A stretch of 32,851 bases of DNA from Bacteroidaceae bacterium (lineage in GTDB: Bacteria; Bacteroidota; Bacteroidia; Bacteroidales; Bacteroidaceae), in the NCBI GenBank assembly GCA_900770655.1, contig CAAGLA010000005.1, forward strand, positions 1-32,851, written 5' to 3'. The notes beneath the pieces were generated by a model. It was not told where the DNA came from and searched no databases. It saw nothing but the letters and a program-made list of their open reading frames with translations. The position numbers were made by a program, and so were the translations under genes. The first letter of the stretch is position 1; every line of letters begins with the position of its first letter. Positions 1 to 9,700 of the stretch are shown piece after piece.

Positions 1-359
1 ATAGTTTTATCTCTCTTTTAATTTCTCGGTGCCCCAAGAGGTATTCTTGCTTTTAGGTTGTTCTTTATTTAACTTTTTGCGCGACAAAGGACATAATAGA
101 ACGACCGCAAGAAGAATAAAAGATAACTGATTAAGGGTAAAACCGAATTTGGAATAAGATATTTCGGCCTAAAAAGAATTATATAAGTACAATATTACCC
201 ACACTAAATTTCTACTGAATGGATGATACTGCTGGCGCACTCTTTCTATTCCTGCTTCTCTCTTTTTTTTGCAAACGCCGGCATTTTAACAATCAATCCT
301 CTGTAGGTGTCTGCAAAAAGAATTCCTTTTGTAAAAAAAGAGTATTTTTAAGTAAAAAA
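1..359. other. AT-rich intergenic region with no supported gene
   Basis: No convincing coding region, tRNA or terminator was seen here. The only ATG-initiated reading frame of note (219-386, 55 codons) has a hydrophobic start but is low complexity, and its stop codon lies inside the promoter of the next gene. The stretch is probably the far upstream part of the intergenic region before the large secreted-protein gene. Confidence 0.5.
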
Positions 360-391
360 TTCGTTTTTATGAATAAAAATGGCTAATTTTG
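360..391 (+). promoter_or_regulatory. Bacteroides-type promoter for the large secreted-protein operon
   Basis: A -7 box TAATTTTG (384-391) matches TAnnTTTG exactly. It is preceded after 20 nt by TTCG (360-363), which matches the -33 TTTG box at three of four bases. Transcription would start near 397, giving a leader of about 100 nt that is very AT-rich. The match to the Bacteroides housekeeping-sigma consensus is seen in the sequence; promoter activity is inferred. Confidence 0.55.
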
Positions 392-499
392 CCAAAATAT
401 ATATATCTGAAAATGATTCTTTTAAGTCCATTTTCTTAAAATGTAAATATGTTTCAAAATTAATTTGTCAATAAAAGTGAAATTAAACATAAAAACCAG

Positions 500-3400
500 A
501 TGAGAACGAAACAATTATTTCTCTGTATGCTTTTTCTGCTGATAGGTACATCGGCAGCGTGGGCCGATAAGTACTATCGTGTTGTTAAGCGTGCCAAAAC
601 TGTTGAGATTGGTACCGGTAAAAAGTATATGATTTTCAACACAGCCTTTTACGGCACACAAAACCGTAGCGGTTTCTTGTACAATATGGGTACCACCTTT
701 GGTCTCAAGCGTTTCACCTCTGTCGACAAATATCTCTGTGGCGAGGCGTTCGTTTTTGAACTTGAAAATGCCGGTGACGAAGACCCGCACACATTCTACC
801 TCAAGTCCACAGCCAGTGGCGGTTATATGAACCTCGATGGCCAGCAGAGTGTAACTCCCACTGTGCTTAACCTTTACACTTGGGACGAGGCAAGGGCAGG
901 TGACGAATATACCGTTACTACATCGGGTGTGACAATCAACGAAAAAAATAATATCAAGCAGGCCTGTGTCAAGTCATATAATTCAGGTTACACTGTCATT
1001 ACCGAGAATAACATTACATCGGAAAGCAATGCGGTTTATGTCATTGCCAATGAAAACAATACTTGGTATTTCAATGGCAATGTAGATAGTTATGCCACTT
1101 GGACAGACGGCCATCCATATGCTTTCTATGAGTGCGTGGAGGCTACGGGGGCCGAGACTTTTGATATTAGTGAACTCCACATTTATAGCCGTGCCGACTT
1201 CTATTCGGCTCAGCAAATGTATGGCTACATTACCGATGCCTCTCAAATCACATCATACCCTCTTTATAATGACAAACCATTTGAGGGTGAGGGCGCAATT
1301 GCAAATCTCATTGACGGCAACTACAAGTCATACAACATAACAAACTGGAACAACAATTCCGTAACACACTATTACCAGATAGATCTTGAGACAAGTGTTG
1401 AGAGCCTGCGTCTTTATATGGCAAGCCGTTCCGACAAAAAGCATGCTCCTGTTGTGTATGAACTATGGGCTACCAACGACCCGGCAGGTGAGTGGACAAA
1501 GATAGACCTTGGCGAGAACAACAAAACAACACTAAAGGATAACCTTGTGTATATTTCGCCTATTATCAATCTTGGCGCAAGCTACCGATATATACGCATT
1601 CAGGCTCCCGATGGCCGAAGCAGTGCCGAGCAGTGTCTCGCGCTCTCAGAACTCTATGTCCTCCCTAATAGGGAAGAAATCAACACTGCTATAGCCTATT
1701 TTGACCACACACTGCCGGCTGCGGGCACCGAGGCTGTTTACAAGGCTATTATAGACGAGCGTAATGCCAATCCTGTAGCTTCTGCAGTAAAACTCTTCTC
1801 GGGTGTGCCTGTTCCCGGTAACAAGTACCGCATCTATGCCGATGCCTATTCCGACGGGGTGTATGTGAACCGCCACATAAGCATAAATACCGACGGTGAA
1901 TATAAACTTGCAGCCAGCGGTGATTACTACAATGCCGGTGATGAGCAGGAGGCGTTTGAGTGGTATTGCGAAGAGTCGAGCGACGGCAAGTTGATTTTCC
2001 GCAATGTCAAATACCCGACATACTATTTGTCGAATTCCACTGTTACTACCAACATCGGCGATGCCGGGTGGGAAATGGAAACAAGCAATACCCAACATCA
2101 AGGTGTGCCTTTGAAGAACGGTCACGGGCAATATCTTACAGTCTCCAACGATGGTAATTACTTTATGGGTGATGTAAAGAAACCGATGAACCAAAAAGTT
2201 ACAACGGGGAAATTGGACATTAAGAACACTCCCGCCGATAACACCGACGATATTGATGCTAATGGTGGTCTTTGTACCGATTTTGTATTTCTTCCTGTTG
2301 ACCTTGATGCCGACGAGGTGCGCCTCACAATCACAGCAAGCGAACTTGCCGACCGTAACTCTGCGCTCTCTGTGGGTGGTACAGTGTATGAACTCCCATT
2401 CTCAAGAGTATTCTACGATGGAGTTCCCGAGATAACAGTCACCTCAACCGCCGGAGATTTCCACGAGCCTGCGGGTTTCTACAAAAATGGTGTATCCATT
2501 GGTAACACAATTGACAACACACTTTTTACAAATTCTACATTGAAGGGCGGCGATGTGGTTGAAGTACGTTTCCGGGTCAATAAGTTGCCATCGGTTTCAA
2601 CAGCGGATAATATAATCCTTTACCAAATAAAGAACCGTCGCGCCAAAAGTGCGCCGCAGAATGCGGGAATGAGCCGTGTCGGTCTAGATTATGGCGATGA
2701 GGGCGACGAGTTTATTTCAATGGAGAATGGCAATTACAACTACTATGCTTCGTTCAATGCAAAGAACCAGCCAATCGATTTGTTATACAAAGAAAGCGAT
2801 ATTAAGGCTAATTCATTCTTCTACTTCACTAACGACGAGGCTCAGGTGGGTGAGAACTATATGGTATACATTAATAGTGCCATAACAACATTCCGTTGCA
2901 ACAAACCCAACGAATGGACTGCGGGAGGCTCGTTGCACTACATTCAGCCAAATGCTGTGGGCGGTGATACCTACGGTTTCGCAATAACCCATACAAAACT
3001 CGATGGCTCAAATAATCCCTATAGTGGCTGGAATGCACATTATGGCGAAGCCGGTGCTACAGCTATTGAGTACTACGTCGAAGATGAAAACTCGGCCTGG
3101 GAGTTTGTGCAGGTGGATGCAGCTGTCGCAACAGAAAAGCTTACCTTATATATAAAGGAGACTGCTGCCGATATGATTGTTGACCTTACAGGCAAATTGA
3201 ATACTTCGGGATTTGATGATGACAAGATAAACCACACTATTGGTGTAATTGAGACTATTGCCGGAGAGTACAACGAAGCTGACGGTACATTCAGCGGTGG
3301 CAATATAATTGGAGCTGATGTTACATCCCTTGTGGGTTATGCACAGGAACTTCATATGTTGCACCACGAGGCTGAGTATGCAATGCAGGCACTCCCGGAG

Positions 3401-6400
3401 CCTACAAATGAGGACGATCCTGATTTCCAGCCTGCGTGGTACTATGTAAAGAATGTAAAAACAGGCTACTATGCCCGTTACCAGGGTGCCGACAACCTGA
3501 TGACATTAACAGCTGAGATAGGCAATAATAAACTGCCCCACCTCTTCTACTTTGCTGGTGAAAAGATCAATACGGGTACAAAGGACGAGTATCTTGCTGC
3601 CCACATACACAACTTTATGGCGCTTAACCTGAAAGATGCTACCAAGGACAGCACCATTGTAAGTTATAACAGGGAGTTGTTGACAACCGATGTCGCGCCA
3701 AATGGTGACGGTAGCCAAACCAAAATTTCTTTGAGCGAGGCTCAACAGTTGAAGAATAGCGAGGCTTGGAGACTTGAACTCGACTTCGACCTTGCATCGG
3801 GTGCTTTTTTCAATGGATGGGGTAGCGGACTTCTCGCTGCCGGTGGTAACGGAACTGCAACACAGGATGGCGGAACGTACGAAGATGGTTTCCAGGTTTA
3901 CTTGCAAAACGACGGTGATTTGGTAATTCGTGGTGGTGATTCCGGTGCTAATGATGGATATATCTTTAACCACACTGTGGGTAAATACTCTAAATTGAAG
4001 GTGGTTCTAACCTATGCCAACTATCGCCTGCAGGTGGCTGTTACCAATAGTGAGGGCGTTACACAGACAATCAAGGATACTCCAACCGGAATAAGTAAAA
4101 ATAGGGATTACATACCTTGTGGGTCTATGAAGAACGTGACAGAGATGGCTTCGGCTATGGCAGGTGCATCGTCGTTCAAACTGAAGGCTGAAGTGGTGCT
4201 TGCTATGAAGTGGGATACACACGAAAACAACGAGGCTGTCGGTGAGAATGGCGACAAATGGTACATTCTTCCATCGTCAAATACAGAGTTCCCCGGTCTT
4301 GCCATTGTAACAGATGGTCCCGATGATACCAATATGGGTTGGAGTAATGTGAACGGTGAGAATAAAGAAATCTTCACAGGCCCCGGTGTCGATGACTTCT
4401 CGACTTGGCAGCTCGAGAAGGTTGAGGCGTATGAAGTGCACATCGATGAGATTCTTGACTTGTATGACATAGATGATTGTATTATATATAACAAGAGGCT
4501 TGTAGAACTCTATAATGCTATCCAGGAAATTGTTGACTCGGGTAGGGATGACGAGGAAATCTTCAACGACCTGTTTAATCTCATAAGGAATTATGACGGC
4601 CCCTCTCCGGCCGAGCTCAGGGCACCAAAACCCGGTAAGTTCTATACCATATACCCTGCATCGAATGTAGAAGAGGTTGAAATGTGCGTGCACGTAGACA
4701 AGACAGCCGATGAGATAAGCACCAATGAGGTGAACAGAACTACAAAGATTGTTACATATAATGGCGATGATAATGTTGAACACGACGAGTACAACAGCCG
4801 TGGTGTATGGTTCTTCGAAGGTACAGCCGACGGCGATGGCTTCTTGCCGACTACCGGTATTCAACTGAATAACCTCCATACACAAACTCAGCTCAATGCT
4901 TTAGATGCCAGCGGTGCATTGCTCACCGAAGAGGGCGCGCTCAATGTAACTCTTGCTAAAAATGGTGGTGCAAAGGTGGCTATTCAGGCCGGCGGCAACA
5001 ATATGGCACGTGGCGATGTTGCATCAAGGTCAATCATCAATGCTTCGACAACAAGGACATTTGCAACCGACAAGGCTACAATTACATTCGATTGGGAGCA
5101 ACTTAACACCCATGTCAATGGTAACACCGGTGAGATTTCAAAAGACGATATTAACACAGCCGTCGTTAAGACCGACAAGGGTAGCGTTGCGTTCAGCACA
5201 AGCCACAGTATAATGGCTCGTCTGTCCGATGAAGAGCAAATAGGATACAATACTATTTGTACTTTTGCAAATGCCAACACATCACCAACTATCGAGCATA
5301 CATTTACACTCAGTGATTTGGGCGATAGCTTTACCTTCAACCACATTGCGCTCGATATTCACGCATTCAATGGTGCACGCAAATACCAAGCGAACAGTGA
5401 CAACGTATTACGCCAGTGGAATATCAATGCCCAGGTTAGCGACGGTAACGGTGAGTTTACCGACTTCTTTACACTTGCCGACATTGACATTGCTGCCGGT
5501 GTGGGAACAGCCGGTGACGTGCACCAGAAGTGGGGTCTTGCGGGTAATGAATTCACAACTACAACAGGTAAGCTTGTTGTTAAGCTCACTATAACCAAGG
5601 GTACCAACAACGGTGGTTGTTTCTTCGGTCTTTCCGAGGTTGCACTCTCCAACGTTGGCGATGTGTGGTACATTGAGGAGATTGAAGAGCCCGAATATAT
5701 TTACCACCTGACAAATACCGCACAGCACGGCCACGGAACATTGAAGCTCGGCTTCCCGGCATTAATCCCCGAAGGTGTTGAGGCGTTCCACGCAAAAGTG
5801 CACGGAGATATTCGCGACGACCGTTATATCTCAATGGTATCATACGGCGAACCCACAGACGAAACACGTATTCTGCCGTCGAACACCGCAGTTATGTTGC
5901 GTAACGTTGGTGGAGATGCGGGAATTAAGGAGTTCAAGTTCTACTATAGCGAGAACGATGCTACACCTGTAGCCGACAACTATATTCACGGTGTACTCTA
6001 CTATACCATAATCAAATGCAGCAGCTACGACAAAACCGACTTCGACGGTGATGGCAAAGGCGACGGCGACGTGAACATATATATGTTGCAGGCATCGAAG
6101 GGCAATGCAAAACTCTACTGGATTTACGAGGAGTACAACGCAGCCGGCGAGAAAGAGTTCGAGGGTACCGACGGCGGTGGTTACATTGTTTGCAAGGCCA
6201 ACCGTGCATTTATGGTTCTTCCAAAGATTCAGGTTGCCGAAACAACATCGTTCTCGCTAAGGTTCGGTGGCGGTGAAACAACCGATATCGAAGATGTTAT
6301 AGAAGAGGGCAGCGATGTTGAAATTATTGAGAGCATATACGACCTGCAGGGCCGCAGACTCGACGAGATAACTGAGCCCGGTATCTACATCATAAACGGC

Positions 6401-6421
6401 AAGAAGGTATTTATAAAGTAA
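500..6421 (+). CDS. Very large secreted multidomain protein with F5/8-type C (discoidin-like) domain and C-terminal sorting-like tail
   Basis: A 1973-residue exported protein with no recognisable catalytic domain. Residues 1-22 form a signal peptide (hydrophobic core LFLCMLFLLIGTSAAWA). Residues about 217-390 look like an F5/8 type C carbohydrate- or surface-binding domain, with features such as AIANLIDGN, YYQIDL and YRYIRIQA. The flanking segments resemble beta-trefoil-like binding modules. Residues about 1087-1200 (WRLELDFDLASG onward) resemble a LamG-like jelly roll. Asp1847 begins a DFDGDGKGDGD loop that looks calcium-binding. The last 28 residues (YDLQGRRL, GIYIINGKKV) form a tail resembling C-terminal sorting signals of Bacteroidota secreted proteins, and nearly the same tail ends the GH89 protein downstream. 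A 40-nt gap without a terminator precedes the peptide gene, so an operon is likely. Domain calls are by eye; role in glycan or host binding is inferred. Confidence 0.8.
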   Translation: MRTKQLFLCMLFLLIGTSAAWADKYYRVVKRAKTVEIGTGKKYMIFNTAFYGTQNRSGFLYNMGTTFGLKRFTSVDKYLCGEAFVFELENAGDEDPHTFYLKSTASGGYMNLDGQQSVTPTVLNLYTWDEARAGDEYTVTTSGVTINEKNNIKQACVKSYNSGYTVITENNITSESNAVYVIANENNTWYFNGNVDSYATWTDGHPYAFYECVEATGAETFDISELHIYSRADFYSAQQMYGYITDASQITSYPLYNDKPFEGEGAIANLIDGNYKSYNITNWNNNSVTHYYQIDLETSVESLRLYMASRSDKKHAPVVYELWATNDPAGEWTKIDLGENNKTTLKDNLVYISPIINLGASYRYIRIQAPDGRSSAEQCLALSELYVLPNREEINTAIAYFDHTLPAAGTEAVYKAIIDERNANPVASAVKLFSGVPVPGNKYRIYADAYSDGVYVNRHISINTDGEYKLAASGDYYNAGDEQEAFEWYCEESSDGKLIFRNVKYPTYYLSNSTVTTNIGDAGWEMETSNTQHQGVPLKNGHGQYLTVSNDGNYFMGDVKKPMNQKVTTGKLDIKNTPADNTDDIDANGGLCTDFVFLPVDLDADEVRLTITASELADRNSALSVGGTVYELPFSRVFYDGVPEITVTSTAGDFHEPAGFYKNGVSIGNTIDNTLFTNSTLKGGDVVEVRFRVNKLPSVSTADNIILYQIKNRRAKSAPQNAGMSRVGLDYGDEGDEFISMENGNYNYYASFNAKNQPIDLLYKESDIKANSFFYFTNDEAQVGENYMVYINSAITTFRCNKPNEWTAGGSLHYIQPNAVGGDTYGFAITHTKLDGSNNPYSGWNAHYGEAGATAIEYYVEDENSAWEFVQVDAAVATEKLTLYIKETAADMIVDLTGKLNTSGFDDDKINHTIGVIETIAGEYNEADGTFSGGNIIGADVTSLVGYAQELHMLHHEAEYAMQALPEPTNEDDPDFQPAWYYVKNVKTGYYARYQGADNLMTLTAEIGNNKLPHLFYFAGEKINTGTKDEYLAAHIHNFMALNLKDATKDSTIVSYNRELLTTDVAPNGDGSQTKISLSEAQQLKNSEAWRLELDFDLASGAFFNGWGSGLLAAGGNGTATQDGGTYEDGFQVYLQNDGDLVIRGGDSGANDGYIFNHTVGKYSKLKVVLTYANYRLQVAVTNSEGVTQTIKDTPTGISKNRDYIPCGSMKNVTEMASAMAGASSFKLKAEVVLAMKWDTHENNEAVGENGDKWYILPSSNTEFPGLAIVTDGPDDTNMGWSNVNGENKEIFTGPGVDDFSTWQLEKVEAYEVHIDEILDLYDIDDCIIYNKRLVELYNAIQEIVDSGRDDEEIFNDLFNLIRNYDGPSPAELRAPKPGKFYTIYPASNVEEVEMCVHVDKTADEISTNEVNRTTKIVTYNGDDNVEHDEYNSRGVWFFEGTADGDGFLPTTGIQLNNLHTQTQLNALDASGALLTEEGALNVTLAKNGGAKVAIQAGGNNMARGDVASRSIINASTTRTFATDKATITFDWEQLNTHVNGNTGEISKDDINTAVVKTDKGSVAFSTSHSIMARLSDEEQIGYNTICTFANANTSPTIEHTFTLSDLGDSFTFNHIALDIHAFNGARKYQANSDNVLRQWNINAQVSDGNGEFTDFFTLADIDIAAGVGTAGDVHQKWGLAGNEFTTTTGKLVVKLTITKGTNNGGCFFGLSEVALSNVGDVWYIEEIEEPEYIYHLTNTAQHGHGTLKLGFPALIPEGVEAFHAKVHGDIRDDRYISMVSYGEPTDETRILPSNTAVMLRNVGGDAGIKEFKFYYSENDATPVADNYIHGVLYYTIIKCSSYDKTDFDGDGKGDGDVNIYMLQASKGNAKLYWIYEEYNAAGEKEFEGTDGGGYIVCKANRAFMVLPKIQVAETTSFSLRFGGGETTDIEDVIEEGSDVEIIESIYDLQGRRLDEITEPGIYIINGKKVFIK

Positions 6422-6461
6422 TTCTTACAGTTTTGGTAAATTGTTGAACTATAATTCAAGT

Positions 6462-6647
6462 ATGAAAATTATGAAGAAGATATATAAAACACCCGAGGCC
6501 TTGATTGTTGAACTGTTTGCAGGGCCTGTGATGACTACCACTTCGCCCGAAACCTCAGGCGGTAAAAATCCTGACCGCGGTTATTCTGAGGATATTGCAG
6601 CTCCAGAGCACCGCAACGATTGGGATAACATCTGGCAAGGAATGTAG
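6462..6647 (+). CDS. Small hypothetical peptide (61 aa) between two giant secreted-protein genes
   Basis: This frame encodes about 61 residues starting MKIMKKIYKTPEALIVEL and ending DWDNIWQGM. I chose ATG 6462; ATG 6471 is equally possible, and a TTG at 6441 would only add seven residues. The pattern, a basic start with K-x-Y-x-x-P, a short hydrophobic stretch with VEL, then a polar Gly/Asn/Asp-rich tail, resembles unnamed 50-70 aa peptides I associate with Bacteroidales genomes, often near secreted-protein genes. No signal peptidase site or known domain was recognised. It sits 40 nt after one giant gene and 89 nt before the other, all on one strand, so co-transcription is likely. Function is unknown; it could be a peptide precursor or an accessory factor. 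Confidence 0.6.
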   Translation: MKIMKKIYKTPEALIVELFAGPVMTTTSPETSGGKNPDRGYSEDIAAPEHRNDWDNIWQGM

Positions 6648-6666
6648 GAAACTGAAAGGTGGAAGG

Positions 6667-6697
6667 TTATCCTGAGCAAAGCGAAGGAACTCAAGGA
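6667..6697 (+). repeat. Short dispersed-type intergenic repeat with hairpin potential
   Basis: The segment contains CCTGAGCAAAGCGAAGGAA followed by CTCAAGG. CCTGAG (6671-6676) can pair with CTCAAGG (6690-6696) around one bulged A. The wording 'CTGAGC-AAGCGAAG' resembles a short repeat that I recall being scattered between genes in many Bacteroidota; that memory is not verified here. It lies between the peptide stop and the GH89 start, which argues against upstream start codons for GH89. Confidence 0.4.
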
Positions 6698-6736
6698 ATT
6701 CCCAAAAAACCGAGAGATAAATTTAAAACCAATAAT

Positions 6737-9700
6737 ATGAAAAAGAATTTCTTTTTAACATTAATGCTTGGCTTGTTGTGCATAGCAACAGGCCGGGCGC
6801 AGTTTGCTCCCGAGGAAGGCAAAATGTATGCCTTAAAGGAGACAACCAGCGGGTTGTATCTCGACATTCAGACATTGGGTATCAATGAGCCCAATGCCGG
6901 TGGTACAACAAACAACATCAGTCTTAACTTCAAGCCTTGCGTAATCTACTTTGCGGCGGGAACAACCGACAATAAGTGGACTATGAAGAATGTCAACCGT
7001 ACATACGCTATGCAGGCAACCTCGCGCAACTGGAATGCAGTTGTCGGTACAACAGCATACGAGTGGCTCATTGCTGAAACCGGTACCGATACAGATTTGT
7101 ATACCATTGCCCGTTCCGATGGAAAATTCATCAGTATGGATACACCAACATCCGGCGCTCCTCTGTACTGCGACAAAGGCTCCGGTTTGAAGTTCCAACT
7201 TGTTGAGTACAGCGCACTGCGTCAGGCTGCTTTTACATTGAAGAGCCCTCTAAGCGGTGTTACTAAGGGTGCAATACAGAGCGCTGCCCAACTCAACGCT
7301 ATTACAACTGCAACAAAGATTGTTATACAGAGTTTCTCCGGTACCAATAATTGCTTCCTTGGTGGTGCTGCCAATGTTGAAGATATTAATGATGCTGTTC
7401 TTGTGTGGGAACCTGTCGAGGAGGGAAAAGCAGGAACGTACTATCTGCGTACAACCGATGCCAAGAAAGGTTACATTCAGGCAAGTACAGGTGAAAATGC
7501 TACAATTACATTGGGCACCAAGGAAAATGCGCAGGTGTTTGTAACTACAGCACCCACAACATCGGGCGATACCGACGCAACAACATTTAGCGGCGAGGCT
7601 CTTGTGAATGGTGTAGACGGTCAGGTGGTAGACGCTGATAATTTTGTACGTTTCGTACAGGATGGCAAATCAACTTGGCTTAACGTGAATAATGCAGGCG
7701 CTGCTCCCCGTTTGGGCAATAGTGGTAAAGGCGGTTGGACGGTGCACAATGTTTTCCTTGTAACAGAAGCAGCAACTTACCTTAGCCTTACAACGGTGAG
7801 CACAACAGCAGCATCAATGCAGGCTACTCCAACAGAGTTCTATATTATACCTTCGGCCGATACATATCTGTTGCAGAACAAGGCAAATGCGGCACAATAT
7901 GTAGGTTACACAGCAGGTGAAACTTGGGATGTTACTACAAGTGTCTCTTGCTGGAAAATTCTTGACGACGACGATAATGACGGCTTTGCACAGATAGCCC
8001 GTGGCGACGATGCATTAAAGCATCTTGGCAGCGACAATGATAGCAATGTCGGTACCGGAATATATACCAATGTTTCCAGTGATTGCAATGCTTGGTGCTT
8101 TACAGGTGTATATAAAAACTACGCCACAACAGCAACCAACAACGGTGGTAAATATGAATTTACTTCGGGCTTGATTTACACAGCCGGTCCTTGCAACAAG
8201 ATACGCTTTACGCTCACCGAATCGGGTGCATACTATAGTAATGGTGTCAAACGTTTAAGCTTCGACTCGTTTGTGCTTTATGATGCCAAAGGCAATGTGG
8301 TACCCCTTACAGCCGGCAATATAACCGGTAACAACGGAAAAGTATATAATGCAATGCTCGATGGCACCGCCGGAACATACACCGCCGGTACTTGGGATAA
8401 TGCATCGGCAACAGACGACTGGTTCGAAATAGACCTTGGAAAGGTGAACCTTGAAGGTGCATTTAAATTCTCATTTGTTACCGAGAATACCCAAATGAAC
8501 GCTAAGGCATTCGAGATAAAGATGTCATACGAAAAGCCTGCCGACTATATATTCGTGGTGAATGCTCCTGACGGCAAGGATTATTCGGTTACATATAACG
8601 GCGAACCTATTGCTGCCGGTGACCAGATAGGCATTGTCTCGTTCGACGAAGAGCTTCTTGTTGCAACCGAAATTGCCGGTTACACTTGGAGTGTTGTTGT
8701 CGATGACGATAACAACACTATCACCCTTGTTTATACCGAAGCTGAAGTCGTTGAGAACCCCGCAGCTGTTGTTGCCCTTCTAAACCGTATTGGTGGTGAC
8801 GGCACAGATGCCAAGTTCAAGATTGTGCTCGACCCCTCGATGAACTCCCGTCAGGAAGTTTTTGTTATCAACGGCGAAGATGGAAAGGTGCTCATTAAGG
8901 GTACAACACTCAGTGCAATAACAACAGGTATCGGCTGGTACTTGCAGAATATTGCACATATAAATATTTCTTGGAACTCTCTTAACGAAAAGACTGTGAG
9001 CGGCGCTGCATACGCCGACCTCTCTTCTATCCCCGTGCCTACAGCCGAGGAGACACACACCAGTGATGCTATGTACCGTTACTACCTGAATACCTGTGCT
9101 TTCGGTTACTCAATGACTTCGTGGACTTGGAAACGTTGGCAACAGGAGATTGACTGGATGGCTCTGCACGGTATAAATATGCCTTTGCAGCTTGTAGGTA
9201 TGGAAGAGGTTTGGCGCAAGTTCCTCACAATGGAGGATGACAAAGGTAACCGTAAGTATGGCTACACCGATGAAGAGGCTAAGGCCTTCGTTGCCGGCCC
9301 TGCATTTATCGCTTGGTGGGCTATGAACAACCTTCAGGGCTGGGGCGGTACAGCTGCCGGAACAAAGAGCGGCGGCACTTGGGAAGGTGCAGGCGGTGTG
9401 CAGGACGATGCTTGGTACGCACGTCAGCAACAACTTGCTACACAAATTCTTACACGCCAACGCGAACTTGGTATGCAGCCTGTTATTCCCGGCTGGAGCG
9501 GTATGGTACCTTCTAATTTCAAATATGAATCGGGCTATGAAACACGCGGCAACGGCGTTAACTGGGCCGGTGATTTTGTACGCCCGCTTCTGCTTAGTGT
9601 AAACAATGCCAACTATGCCGAAATTGCAGCCGACTACTATGCTTGCTTGCACGAAGTTATGGGCGAGAGCCGGTACTACTCTATGGACCCGTTCCACGAG

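Noticed and set aside
143..167. Weak inverted repeat CCGAA...TTCGG in the leading intergenic region
   Set aside because: Five-base arms in AT-rich DNA are expected by chance and no T-run follows.
219..386. 55-codon ATG frame with a hydrophobic start in the leading intergenic region
   Set aside because: Low complexity with Lys/Phe-rich tail, no ribosome binding site, and its stop lies in the promoter of the next gene.
1646..2194. Minus-strand frame of 182 codons within the first giant gene
   Set aside because: Antisense to a continuous coding region with signal peptide and recognised domains; no independent start signals.
6659..6736. Upstream in-frame extension of the GH89 gene
   Set aside because: It would add 26 residues encoded partly by the intergenic repeat and would bury the signal peptide that begins at ATG 6737.
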